Positions 56,343 to 64,000 of a stretch of DNA of 64,000 nt are shown here, in pieces; positions within the stretch are counted from its first letter, which is position 1; every line of letters starts with the position of its first letter. The notes beneath the pieces were generated by a model, which searched no databases, had not been told where the DNA came from, and was given only the letters and a program-made list of their open reading frames with translations. The position numbers and the translations under genes are program-made. This stretch comes from Sulfitobacter undariae (GTDB lineage Bacteria; Pseudomonadota; Alphaproteobacteria; Rhodobacterales; Rhodobacteraceae): assembly GCF_014196805.1 (NCBI RefSeq), contig NZ_JACIEI010000006.1, positions 114,691 through 178,690 on the forward strand, read 5' to 3'.

Positions 56343-57515
56343 CTAGCGCGGCGCATGCGCCGTGACATCATATCCATAAAGCCAGTCAAACGCGCCCAGC
56401 ATCTTGCCGGGCGCGTATTTTCCGCCCAGCCGCATGACGTTATGCGCTACAAACCGCACTGGCCCGCGACGCAAGTGAAACTTCCACGCATTACCCTCAG
56501 CCGCTTTGATCACACGGGTCACTCGCGGTTTGCGCATCGCCTCATAGGCAGGCAAGGCCTTCACACCGCCACTCATGACAGTGGCCGTCAAAGCCCACGC
56601 ATCTTCCAACGCCATATTCGCGCCCTGCGCCAGAAACGGCAGGGTTGGATGGGCCGCATCCCCCAGTAGTGCCACACCGCTTTGTTGCCAGACGGGGGCG
56701 ACAGGGTGACGATGCAATCCCCACAGGGTTGGTGCCTCAACAGCCTCGATCATCTGCGCCGCCATGCCACCCCAGCCAGCAAAAGCCTCGCGCAGATGTG
56801 CCGGATCATCGGCGTGGTTCCATCCCTCTGCCGCCCAGGTTTTGCGCTCTTCCACCGCAACAAGGTTCACCAAATTGCCCCCACGCAGCGGATAGCTGAC
56901 CAAATGTCGTTTTGGCCCCATTGTCACCATCGCCACATCTGCGTGACCCATTGTGTTGGGCACAGTTGCACGCCACGCGACCTGCCCTGTGAAATCGGCC
57001 TTATCCTCTGCGTTCAGCGCGACCCGCGCCCGCGAATGGATGCCATCGGCCCCCACGATCAACTCGGCGCGGCGCGTACTGCCGTCTTGCAGTGTCAGGC
57101 TGGGCGGTTCTCCCGCAGTTACGGATACTACACGCGCCCCAAATTCAAAACTGACGTTCTGTTCACGGGCTGCCTGCGCCAAGACATCAATCAAATCGGC
57201 GCGGTGCATAAAATAGTAGGCTTGATCGGGGTCCAAACGTGAGAAATCAAGGCGCATCACATCATCCGCCTGATCATAGCTGCGCATCACTGCCGCCTGC
57301 CCTCGCACCGCACCGCGCGCCGCCAGCCGCTTTTCCAGCCCCAGCGCCCGCAGCACAAACAGACCATTCGGACTGACTTGCAGCCCTGCGCCGATTTCAC
57401 GGATGGCTTCGGATTGCTCCAGCACGGTCACGGCAACACCGCGACGCGCCAGCGCTATGGCCGCAGCCAGCCCCCCAATTCCTGCACCCACAACAATAGC
57501 GTTCCTGATCTGCAT
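56343..57515 (-). CDS. FAD-dependent aromatic-ring monooxygenase (salicylate hydroxylase-like)
   Basis: This encodes a 390-residue class A flavoprotein monooxygenase. The FAD motifs are VVGAGIGGLAAAIALARRG at the start, VGADGIHSRAR in the middle and LLGDAAHPTLPFLAQGANMA near residue 290. These enzymes hydroxylate phenolic rings with NAD(P)H. The likely group is 3- or 6-hydroxybenzoate or salicylate hydroxylase, but substrate residues cannot be judged by eye. I start at ATG 57515 with AAAGGA upstream. The dksA terminator lies upstream, so it is separately transcribed. Confidence 0.87.
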   Translation of the reverse strand: MQIRNAIVVGAGIGGLAAAIALARRGVAVTVLEQSEAIREIGAGLQVSPNGLFVLRALGLEKRLAARGAVRGQAAVMRSYDQADDVMRLDFSRLDPDQAYYFMHRADLIDVLAQAAREQNVSFEFGARVVSVTAGEPPSLTLQDGSTRRAELIVGADGIHSRARVALNAEDKADFTGQVAWRATVPNTMGHADVAMVTMGPKRHLVSYPLRGGNLVNLVAVEERKTWAAEGWNHADDPAHLREAFAGWGGMAAQMIEAVEAPTLWGLHRHPVAPVWQQSGVALLGDAAHPTLPFLAQGANMALEDAWALTATVMSGGVKALPAYEAMRKPRVTRVIKAAEGNAWKFHLRRGPVRFVAHNVMRLGGKYAPGKMLGAFDWLYGYDVTAHAPR

Positions 57516-57534
57516 AGTGATTTTCCTTTGCAAA

Positions 57535-57566
57535 CGAAAAAACGCCACAGCTTCCACTGCGGCGTT
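57535..57566 (-). terminator. Rho-independent terminator after dksA
   Basis: On the minus strand AACGCCGCAG pairs with CTGTGGCGTT with one mismatch and a 6-nt loop, followed by six T. It lies 43 bp past the dksA stop. Confidence 0.8.
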
Positions 57567-57608
57567 TCAAATGTCAGCGATAGTCGCCTGTGATATCACC
57601 CATAGAGA

Positions 57609-58067
57609 TCACTCGTCGCGGTGAACTTTCTCACGGCGCTCGTGCTTTTCTTGTGCCTCAAGGCTCATCGTTGCGATGGGCCGTGCGTCGAGACGCTTGA
57701 GCGAGATTGGATCACCCGTAACCGAGCAATATCCGAACTCACCCTCGTCAATACGGCGCAGCGCGGCGTCGATCTTGGACACCAGCTTGCGCGCACGATC
57801 ACGTGTACGTAGCTCTAATGCGCGGTCAGTTTCCTCAGAAGCGCGATCCGTTACATCGGGGATGTTGCGTGTCCCGTCTTGCAAGGTTTCGATCATCTCG
57901 CGGCTGCCTTCCAGCAGTTCCGCTTTCCAGTCGAGAAGTTTCCGTCGGAAATACTCGACCTGACGATCGTTCATGAACGGCTCATCTTCAGCGGGTCTGT
58001 AGTCATCTGGTAAAAAGCTTTGCTTTTTCACTTTAGTCTCACCCTCAGCGTAGTTGGTCATTGTCAT
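57609..58067 (-). CDS. dksA: RNA polymerase-binding factor DksA
   Basis: This encodes a 152-residue TraR/DksA protein that works with ppGpp at the RNA polymerase secondary channel. The coiled-coil tip has the required DxxDxA pattern (DVTDRASEE). The zinc-finger region reads GYCSVTGDPI and later ATMSLEAQEKHE, so only the first of the four usual Cys is kept, the others being Thr, Ser and Ala. It probably binds no zinc, as in some other lineages. ACGGAG lies upstream of the ATG. It is divergent from the MoxR gene. Confidence 0.94.
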   Translation of the reverse strand: MTMTNYAEGETKVKKQSFLPDDYRPAEDEPFMNDRQVEYFRRKLLDWKAELLEGSREMIETLQDGTRNIPDVTDRASEETDRALELRTRDRARKLVSKIDAALRRIDEGEFGYCSVTGDPISLKRLDARPIATMSLEAQEKHERREKVHRDE

Positions 58068-58199
58068 TTGGAAAACTCCGTAACGACATCTCCTGTTGAG
58101 CGGGGTCTATATGACGCATCAACGATTGTCACTACTCAATGAGGCGCTATTATGGTCTTTGAAAATCAAGATGATATGTAACCGAAAGATGATGATAAT

Positions 58200-59039
58200 A
58201 TGAAATTTCAAGGCACAGCAGACTATGTTGCAACGGATGATCTGAAAATTGCGGTGAACGCTGCTGTCGCATTGGAGCGCCCTCTTTTGGTCAAGGGTGA
58301 ACCCGGCACCGGCAAAACCGAATTGGCACGTCAGGTGTCTCAGGCTTTGGGACTTCGGATGATCGAATGGAACATCAAATCCACCACCCGTGCCCAGCAA
58401 GGTCTGTATGAATATGACGCGGTCAGCCGCCTGCGCGACAGCCAATTGGGCGATGAAAAGGTACATGACGTCAAAAACTACATCCGCAAAGGCAAGCTCT
58501 GGGAAGCTTTTGAAGCGGGTGAGAAAGTTGTGTTGCTGATCGACGAGATCGACAAAGCCGATATCGAATTCCCCAATGACCTTTTGCAAGAGCTCGATAA
58601 AAACGAATTCTACGTTTATGAAACCGGCGAAACGATCAAAGCAGCGGTGCGCCCGATTGTGATCATCACGTCCAACAATGAAAAAGAACTGCCGGATGCC
58701 TTCCTGCGCCGCTGCTTCTTTCACTACATTCAATTCCCCGACATGGAGACCCTGAAAAAAATCGTCGAAGTGCACCATCCGGGCATCAAAGCAGACCTGC
58801 TGACAACCGCCCTGACGCAATTCTACGAAATTCGGGATCAACAGGGTCTTAAGAAAAAACCCTCTACTTCAGAGGTTATTGACTGGCTCAAACTGCTATT
58901 GGCCGAAGATCTGGAGGCAAAAGACCTCAAAGCCGATGGGGCATCAGCCCTGCCCAAGCTGCATGGCGCGCTACTCAAGAACGAACAAGACGTACATTTG
59001 TTTGAGCGCCTCGCCTTTATGGCACGCGGCGGACGTTAA
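58200..59039 (+). CDS. MoxR-family AAA+ ATPase
   Basis: This encodes a 279-residue AAA+ chaperone-like ATPase. Walker A is VKGEPGTGKTELARQ at about residues 31-45, Walker B is VVLLIDEIDKADIEFPND, and sensor 1 follows in IIITSNNEKELP. MoxR proteins usually act with a VWA partner to insert metal or remodel a target. Here the likely partner is the CoxE-like VWA protein 2.2 kb downstream (61220). A 629-bp gap without a gene separates it from the DUF2927 gene. Confidence 0.92.
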   Translation: MKFQGTADYVATDDLKIAVNAAVALERPLLVKGEPGTGKTELARQVSQALGLRMIEWNIKSTTRAQQGLYEYDAVSRLRDSQLGDEKVHDVKNYIRKGKLWEAFEAGEKVVLLIDEIDKADIEFPNDLLQELDKNEFYVYETGETIKAAVRPIVIITSNNEKELPDAFLRRCFFHYIQFPDMETLKKIVEVHHPGIKADLLTTALTQFYEIRDQQGLKKKPSTSEVIDWLKLLLAEDLEAKDLKADGASALPKLHGALLKNEQDVHLFERLAFMARGGR

Positions 59040-59668
59040 ACCCCACAGGGTGGCGGTATCAGGGGCTAATCACCCGATTCCCGCCGCCCAAATCCTTTGC
59101 ACGCTTATGCGATAATCCTTTCGATATAGTTAATTCACCTAAAATCCGCCGCCCCTTGCAGGCCAAACAGCGCCGATTGCCACAATTGGCCCTCATAGGA
59201 TGTCGCAGAATTGGCGCCAAGCGTCACATTTGAGGACGTCGAACTGCCCCGCATTTAAGCCAACAGATTTCAACTATTGAGCGCATACGCGTGGTAAGGA
59301 CAGATCGGCACATACCGCGGATGCGCTGTTGTCTTCTGCCAAATACGGCCCGTTTCTTCTATCACATTGATATTTAAGGCCTCCCGCGAAGCGGGAAACA
59401 TCTAGAGCGAAACGGCGAAGTTTCCCACCCGACAGCGCTGTGGCCAAATTGCACCCAAGACCTCAGGCTGGCCTTATTTGGTAGAAATCGCCCAGAATTT
59501 ACCCTAATTGTTCCCTACCGAGAACAGGTTGAGAGGCGACAATATCTCCAACTGAGGCTCACAAGGTGCAGGCAAAAGTATGAAACTCGTAGTAACCCAC
59601 GATGTGTTGGCGTTTCTTTCGCGCGCTGTAAACGCAAGTATATGTTCCACAATTTCGGAGCATTCCGC
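59040..59668. other. 629-bp gap without a gene
   Basis: I see no supported gene between the MoxR and DUF2927 genes. A short hairpin CCCGC-GAA-GCGGG lies at 59383-59395, and GGGAAAC/GTTTCCC arms overlap it at 59393-59399 and 59420-59426. The gap probably holds the promoter of the DUF2927 gene. It is long for this compact region. Confidence 0.5.
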
Positions 59669-61027
59669 ATGAAGGCCCGCGCAGCGCTGCTGCTGGCGAT
59701 GGTTTTGAACGCGTGTAGCCCGTCAACAGGCGGCGATGTCACCCGTACAGCAACATTCTCTGACAGCTCCCTGCCGCCGGTAAAACTGTTCACCACCGGA
59801 AAATATGCAGGCCCGATACGATCTAACAATGACCTGGCGCTCGATTTTATCGAGCTGTCATTCAAGCTGGAGAGCGGTCGCGATCTACCCGTTTTCACAC
59901 GGTTTGAAGGTCCGGTTACCGTGGCAGTCATTGGCAACAAACCCGCCTCTTTGCAGCCAGACCTGAACAGACTGCTCAGCCGATTGCGCAATGAAGCGCG
60001 TATTGACATCAAACAAGTCAACGCCAGCAGTGCAAACATCACCATCAATGCCGTTTCGCGCAAAGAAATTCAGAGTGTTCTGCCACAAGCAGCCTGTTTT
60101 GTAGCGCCAAATGTCAGCACGCTGGCCGAATACCGCAAGATACGCAAAACCAATAAAGCAAACTGGTCGCAGTTACGGTCCCGTACACGTCTGGCAATCT
60201 TCTTGCCAAATGATGTCAGCCCGCAAGAGATCCGCGATTGCCTACATGAGGAACTTGCTCAGGCTTTGGGACCGCTCAACGATCTTTACCGTTTGCCTGA
60301 CTCTGTCTTCAACGATGACAATGTTCACACCGTTCTGACCGGCTTTGATATGCTGATGCTCCGGACATATTATTCACCCAAGCTCAACAACGGCATGACA
60401 CGCGGACAGGTTGCAGCAACCCTGCCCTATATCCTGCGCGAGGTTAATCCACGCGGTGAATTCACAACGGCCAGCTATACCACCCGCACACCGCAACAGT
60501 GGAAGCGCGCAATTGAAACGGCGCTGGGTCCATCATCCAAAAGCAGTGCCCGCCGCAAAGCCGCCGCAGAAGCAATCACGATTGCGACTGCGATGGGTTG
60601 GACGGATCAACGCAGGGCCTTTGCCCATTATGCGATGGGTCGCATTCTCCAGAGCCAAAACCCGCGTGAAGCGCAAAAACAATTTTTGGTTGCTCAGAAA
60701 TTCTACAAATCCACGGCTGGCACGCAGCTACACCAAGCCTATGTCGCAGCCCAGCTTGCAGCCTATGCCGTAAGTCAGGGCGACGGAAGTGGAGCACTCC
60801 AGTTGATCGCCCCTCATGTTAAAACCGCACGTGAGAACGAAAATGCCGCATTGCTTTCCACCCTCCTGCTGATACGTGCAGAAGCACTTGATCTGGAAAA
60901 CCGCCCCTCAGAAGCACAGGCCGTCCGTATGGACAGTTTGGGCTGGGCGCGATACGGATTTGGTTCAGACTGGGCTGTGCGGGCCAAGTTGCGCGAAATA
61001 TCTTCGCTAAGCCCGCTCAAGAGATAG
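59669..61027 (+). CDS. DUF2927 lipoprotein with zincin-like motif
   Basis: This encodes a 452-residue exported protein. A short leader ends in a lipobox (VLNACSPS), so it is likely lipid-anchored. The DUF2927 region includes SNNDLALDFIELSFKLESGR, and a DCLHEELAQALG segment resembles an HExxx metalloprotease helix but lacks the second His of HExxH. The C-terminal third looks like TPR-type helices. I start at ATG 59669 with GGAG 8 nt upstream. The function is unknown; it lies between the MoxR and VWA genes. Confidence 0.75.
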   Translation: MKARAALLLAMVLNACSPSTGGDVTRTATFSDSSLPPVKLFTTGKYAGPIRSNNDLALDFIELSFKLESGRDLPVFTRFEGPVTVAVIGNKPASLQPDLNRLLSRLRNEARIDIKQVNASSANITINAVSRKEIQSVLPQAACFVAPNVSTLAEYRKIRKTNKANWSQLRSRTRLAIFLPNDVSPQEIRDCLHEELAQALGPLNDLYRLPDSVFNDDNVHTVLTGFDMLMLRTYYSPKLNNGMTRGQVAATLPYILREVNPRGEFTTASYTTRTPQQWKRAIETALGPSSKSSARRKAAAEAITIATAMGWTDQRRAFAHYAMGRILQSQNPREAQKQFLVAQKFYKSTAGTQLHQAYVAAQLAAYAVSQGDGSGALQLIAPHVKTARENENAALLSTLLLIRAEALDLENRPSEAQAVRMDSLGWARYGFGSDWAVRAKLREISSLSPLKR

Positions 61028-61052
61028 CCCGCAAACATATAAGGGTTACGGC

Positions 61053-61220
61053 ATGATTGTAATTGGGTTGGTGATTGTTGGTGTTATTCTCGGTGGCATG
61101 ACCGCCAAAAAACACAAAGGCAACCGCAAGGACATCGCGCAATATGCGACGGGTTATGGCATGGCCTTCCTGATCTTGGGCCTCCTGCTGACTGTCATCA
61201 TCGACAGGGTTCTAAGCTAA
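61053..61220 (+). CDS. 55-residue two-pass membrane protein coupled to the VWA gene
   Basis: This is a short frame for 55 residues with two hydrophobic segments (IVIGLVIVGVILGGM and GMAFLILGLLLTVIID) around a basic loop, AKKHKGNRKD. Its TAA overlaps the ATG of the VWA gene (TAATG), so translation is coupled. It follows the DUF2927 gene by 25 bp. The coupling suggests a role with the VWA protein, perhaps membrane anchoring. I do not recognise the family. Confidence 0.65.
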   Translation: MIVIGLVIVGVILGGMTAKKHKGNRKDIAQYATGYGMAFLILGLLLTVIIDRVLS

Positions 61221-62404
61221 TGTTCCTGCCCTTCTTTGAACAACTGCGCGCCCATAAAGTTCCCGTATCCATGCGGGAATTTTTGGCATTTCTGGACGGC
61301 ATGTCTGCGGGCCTGTCTACCTATGACGTTGAGGCGTTCTATTACCTCGCCCGCGTCAGCATGGTCAAAGATGAACGCAACATCGATAAATTCGACCAGG
61401 CCTTTGCTGCCGCCTTCTCCGGCCTCGAAAACATCACCGCCGAACAAGTGCTGGAAGCCGTCGACATTCCCGAAGAATGGCTGCGCAAGATGTCTGAAAA
61501 GCACCTGAGCCCCGAAGAGATGGCCGAGATCGAAGCCATGGGTGGTTTTGACAAGCTTATGGAGACGCTTAAAGATCGGCTCAAGGAGCAAGAAGGCCGT
61601 CATGAGGGCGGCAATAAATGGGTTGGTACGGGCGGAACCTCGCCTTTTGGCGCCTATGGCTACAATCCCGAAGGCGTGCGCATCGGCCAAAAAGAAGGCC
61701 GCCATGGCAAAGCTGTCAAAGTGTGGGACAAACGCGAATTCCGCAATCTTGACGATTCAGTTGAGCTGGGCACCCGCAACATCAAAGTCGCGTTGAAACG
61801 TCTGCGCCGCTGGGCGCGTGATGGAGCCAACGAAGAACTGGACCTGAACGGAACCATTCGATCCACAGCTGAGCAAGGCTATCTGGATGTGAAAACCCGC
61901 CCTGAACGCCGCAACGCTGTCAAAGTACTGCTGTTCCTTGATGTGGGCGGATCCATGGACCCCCATATCAAAGTGGTCGAAGAATTGTTCAGCGCGGCAC
62001 GGGCTGAATTCAAACACATGGAGTATTTCTACTTCCATAACTGCCTGTATGAGGGCGTATGGCGCGACAACCGCCGCCGTTGGGACGCGCAGACCTCAAC
62101 CCAAGAGGTATTGCGCACCTACGGCCCTGACTATCGCTGTATCTTTGTGGGGGATGCTTCTATGTCGCCCTATGAGATCGCCTATCCCGGCGGCGCAAAT
62201 GAGCATTGGAATCCCGAAGCAGGCTCTGTCTGGTTGACCCGCGCACGCGAGCAATGGAAATCCAGCCTCTGGATCAATCCCATCCCCGAAAAATACTGGA
62301 GCTACACCCAGTCGATCACCATGGTCGAAGAAATTTTCAAGGATGCGATGGTGCCCATGACACTTGAAGGCCTAAGCCGCGGCATGAAAGCCCTGACGAA
62401 ATAG
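61220..62404 (+). CDS. VWA-domain (CoxE-like) protein
   Basis: This encodes a 394-residue protein with a helical N-terminal part and a C-terminal von Willebrand A domain. The metal site (MIDAS) is LLFLDVGGSMDPHIK, a DxGxS form. YRCIFVGDASMSPYEI supplies further residues. CoxE-type VWA proteins pair with MoxR ATPases, for example in carbon monoxide dehydrogenase maturation, but no cox genes are present here. The substrate of this pair is therefore unknown. Confidence 0.88.
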   Translation: MFLPFFEQLRAHKVPVSMREFLAFLDGMSAGLSTYDVEAFYYLARVSMVKDERNIDKFDQAFAAAFSGLENITAEQVLEAVDIPEEWLRKMSEKHLSPEEMAEIEAMGGFDKLMETLKDRLKEQEGRHEGGNKWVGTGGTSPFGAYGYNPEGVRIGQKEGRHGKAVKVWDKREFRNLDDSVELGTRNIKVALKRLRRWARDGANEELDLNGTIRSTAEQGYLDVKTRPERRNAVKVLLFLDVGGSMDPHIKVVEELFSAARAEFKHMEYFYFHNCLYEGVWRDNRRRWDAQTSTQEVLRTYGPDYRCIFVGDASMSPYEIAYPGGANEHWNPEAGSVWLTRAREQWKSSLWINPIPEKYWSYTQSITMVEEIFKDAMVPMTLEGLSRGMKALTK

Positions 62405-62475
62405 CCTGAACTCTAGGCGACAGTTGGGCTACTCTTTGGAGTGCAGCCCAACTGGTAATCTTTGCACGCTGCGCT

Positions 62476-62952
62476 TTACAGCGAGGGTTTGCGCAATAAA
62501 AATTCGGGCGTTTCAACGGCCAATCGCATATTTTCCTGACAACAAAGCGTTTTCGGCACATCGCCTTTCCGCAGCCGTGACACACGGTGGTTCATCCAGT
62601 GTCGAAGGAAATTGCGGTACATCAGGCCTCTCCAGCCCGTCATCTGCGAATGGTATTGGAAAAACGCATCAGGCGCGTCAAAGACTCCAAGATCATTGTT
62701 GATCCCTGTGCGTTGAATATGCGTGTTTGCGCCTCTCCAGACCACCTGAGGATCATGCAGCCGGTCGAGAGCGATCTCTTTGTGCAGATCAACCTTGCTT
62801 CCGGGTTTGTCGAAGAGTGTTGTTCTCTGTCAGATAAGCTCCGCAGTTTGCTGAAATCTATTGCGGAGAATGATCCTGCCAACGACATCAGATGCGAAGC
62901 ATCGCGCATGATCCAGCAAGTCGTGTGATCCCCCAACTAAAGCCGGTCCCGT
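62476..62952 (-). pseudogene. possible gene remnant with one internal stop
   Basis: On the minus strand the frame from 62952 to 62476 is open except for a TGA at 62830-62832. Its 3' part (from GTG 62745 it gives 89 residues) looks protein-like, for example VWRGANTHIQRTG and MYRNFLRHWMNHRVSRLR, but I cannot name a family. An overlapping plus-strand frame at 62587-62928 (113 residues, GTG start) is also protein-like. I cannot decide between a broken minus-strand gene and a plus-strand gene. Confidence 0.25.
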
Positions 62953-63028
62953 TTAGGCCGGCTGTCTTGAAGGGGCGGTCATGCCGGTCGCCCCAACGAT
63001 CGACTATCCAGGAACGGGAACTTCGACG

Positions 63029-63469
63029 ATGAACGTACTTAACAACAATCAAAACATGGATGATCTGGCTAAATTGGCTGTAGGGCTTGGCCGTCAGGTC
63101 GCCGATTTGGCCAAGGCGCTTCAACTTGGCGACAACGCCAAAGATGTTGCTTTCGTGTCGCGCTGCTTTGCACGCCTGAGAGACCGTCAACCGTTCGATG
63201 TGGCTGACGGGGGCGGTCTCGCCGCTGTCGTAGACATTCTCGAGCGCAGCCTTGCTTCCCAATACCTCGGCACTGAAGTTCGTTACGAAGAGACGGGATA
63301 TGATGATTTTGGCCCTCGCGGCGAAACCCGCGAAGTGGCGGTTTATTCTGACCGCGGCAATGAGCTTATCAAGCTGCAATGTCTTTTTGAGGAATTCCTC
63401 AACGTTCGCGACAGCGTGCTGGATCAAGTTGCTGCGCATCGCTGTCTGGTAGGAATTATGAGCGCTTAG
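63029..63469 (+). CDS. protein of unknown function
   Basis: This encodes 146 residues with natural codon use and helix-rich composition, for example LAKLAVGLGRQVADLAKALQ and VVDILERSLASQYLG. There is no signal peptide, membrane segment or motif I know. ATG 62981, 63029 and 63056 are all possible starts; I chose 63029 as a compromise without a strong ribosome-binding site. A 10-bp stem with wobbles follows at 63481-63511. It is near an IS66 edge and may be accessory DNA. Confidence 0.5.
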   Translation: MNVLNNNQNMDDLAKLAVGLGRQVADLAKALQLGDNAKDVAFVSRCFARLRDRQPFDVADGGGLAAVVDILERSLASQYLGTEVRYEETGYDDFGPRGETREVAVYSDRGNELIKLQCLFEEFLNVRDSVLDQVAAHRCLVGIMSA

Positions 63470-63905
63470 GATTTCACTGGGAGCCTCGATTAAACTCCCT
63501 GATCGGGGTTCCTGTCATCGGGAAAAGCACTCTAATGAAAATGTATGTTGCTCGCGCGTTGGCCATTTGCGAGATTGTCGAAGGAATTAAATATATTAAA
63601 AACAGGACGTTAATAGTTGATGTTTAGGACGAGGTAGCTATTTTTGATATTGTAGTCGAAATACTAATCCGTATCTCACAGAGGAGGGCTGAATCACATT
63701 TTGGTCTACCAGTTCGAGTCTCCTCCAACTGTCATGGAAAGACCCCTAAGGAAACAAGAAGCTCTCGTTACCCAAATTCCTCCGTTGATATCCTTTCAGC
63801 GTTTTTGACAGGCCATACGGCCGTCCGGACCTCGAGTGTCCGCGACTTCAACGCATTACTGCGTAAAAGGGATTCAATATGGGTTATCAATCACGTGGAA
63901 CATCA
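63470..63905. other. intergenic DNA beside the IS66 element
   Basis: No supported gene is visible. A 10-bp stem, GAGCCTCGAT/ATCGGGGTTC, lies at 63481-63511. AT-rich DNA follows at about 63585-63660. At 63711-63727 the sequence AGTTCGAGTCTCCTCCA resembles the 3' part of a tRNA, but the T stem does not pair. A 30-codon frame at 63535-63627 is probably chance. Confidence 0.4.
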
Positions 63906-64000
63906 GTAAGCGGTGCGTCGATCCCACCTATTTGACGTAATTCCACGGTAGCAGATCGTTGATCTGGCTTTGTTTGTGGCCTGCAACGATGGCTGTGAGC
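63906..64000 (-). mobile_element. IS66-family insertion sequence, terminal part
   Basis: The element edge appears at 63906, where GTAAGCGGTGCGTCG matches the GTAAGCG terminal inverted repeat of IS66-family elements. The transposase C-terminus lies directly inside it. The rest continues beyond the window. If IS66 rules hold, the 8-bp target duplicate would be GAACATCA at 63898-63905. Confidence 0.75.
63928..63999 (-). CDS. IS66-family transposase, C-terminal fragment
   Basis: This is the last 23 codons of a TnpC-type transposase, reading LTAIVAGHKQSQINDLLPW followed by NYVK and a stop. The GHKQSQINDLLPW stretch matches the typical C-terminal end of IS66 transposases. The rest of the gene lies outside the window. 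Whether the element is intact cannot be judged. Confidence 0.75.
   Translation of the reverse strand, partial: LTAIVAGHKQSQINDLLPWNYVK

Noticed and set aside
62888..63439. Minus-strand frame opposite the 146-residue gene
   Set aside because: The plus-strand frame has better codon use and composition; this one reads like an antisense shadow.
63535..63627. 30-codon frame starting MKMYVARALAICEIVEG
   Set aside because: No ribosome-binding site, AT-rich end and no neighbour that suggests a gene.
63711..63727. tRNA 3' fragment (GTTCGAGTCTCCTCCA) as a tRNA gene or attachment site
   Set aside because: The T stem does not pair and no anticodon arm is present. It may be a chance match, so it is only noted in the intergenic entry.

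Overview
The window looks like chromosomal core sequence from an alphaproteobacterium of the Rhodobacteraceae, most likely the roseobacter group. The evidence is the adjacent ctrA and sciP (DUF1153) pair, the lipid A block with LpxI, a DUF1127 protein beside a MocR regulator, a DksA with a single zinc-site cysteine, and very large RTX proteins carrying a Hint domain. The genus cannot be fixed from the sequence alone. Almost every long open frame matches a known family, so most of the window is housekeeping DNA. The accessory parts are the RTX/Hint locus (about 44.9-52.5 kb) and the right end (62.4-64 kb), where an IS66-family element begins.

Layout. 1-5.4 kb: a truncated flavin monooxygenase, a small lipoprotein, rplM-rpsI, a membrane and zinc-ribbon pair, and a MocR regulator divergent from a DUF1127 gene. 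5.5-12.3 kb: a thioesterase divergent from a crotonase, a MauG-type di-haem protein, trmFO, a methyltransferase, gluQ, hisI and a NifU-like scaffold. 12.3-19.4 kb: a candidate structured RNA, a 42-residue membrane protein behind a dense GTTC-repeat promoter, recG, ligA, ctrA, sciP and mnmA. 19.5-32.8 kb: the envelope and translation block lpxB-lpxI-lpxA-fabZ-ompH-bamA, a small ORF, rseP-dxr-cdsA-uppS-frr-pyrH, and miaA on the opposite strand. 32.9-44.9 kb: an AraC regulator, a lytic transglycosylase, ssb, rpsU, rsmJ, aroB-aroK, a small ORF, a secreted helical protein and xerD, a CorC-like protein, a DUF2254 protein and a MocA-like nucleotidyltransferase. 44.9-52.6 kb: a stand-alone Hint protein, a 1782-residue RTX/Ig-like/Hint protein and about 1.25 kb of hairpin-rich noncoding DNA next to tRNA-Leu(CAA). 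52.8-62.4 kb: a YqaA-like protein, dsbB, an Lrp regulator, arginase, ornithine cyclodeaminase, a FAD monooxygenase, dksA, and a spread-out MoxR / DUF2927 / small membrane protein / VWA set. 62.4-64 kb: a possible gene remnant, an unknown gene, unexplained DNA and the edge of an IS66 element.

How the genes fit together. The 19-31 kb block makes lipid A, folds outer-membrane proteins, makes isoprenoid and phospholipid precursors and recycles ribosomes, all on one strand in an order typical of alphaproteobacteria. ctrA and sciP form the cell-cycle regulator pair. Arginase and ornithine cyclodeaminase give a route from arginine to proline, with a divergent Lrp regulator. The most unusual content is the pair of Hint-domain proteins, together with several regulatory arrangements that I read directly from the DNA: a ctrA terminator that abuts the ligA start, a LexA-like repeat array upstream of an unrecognised small membrane protein, and a recurring ATTGTA motif around a MocR gene.
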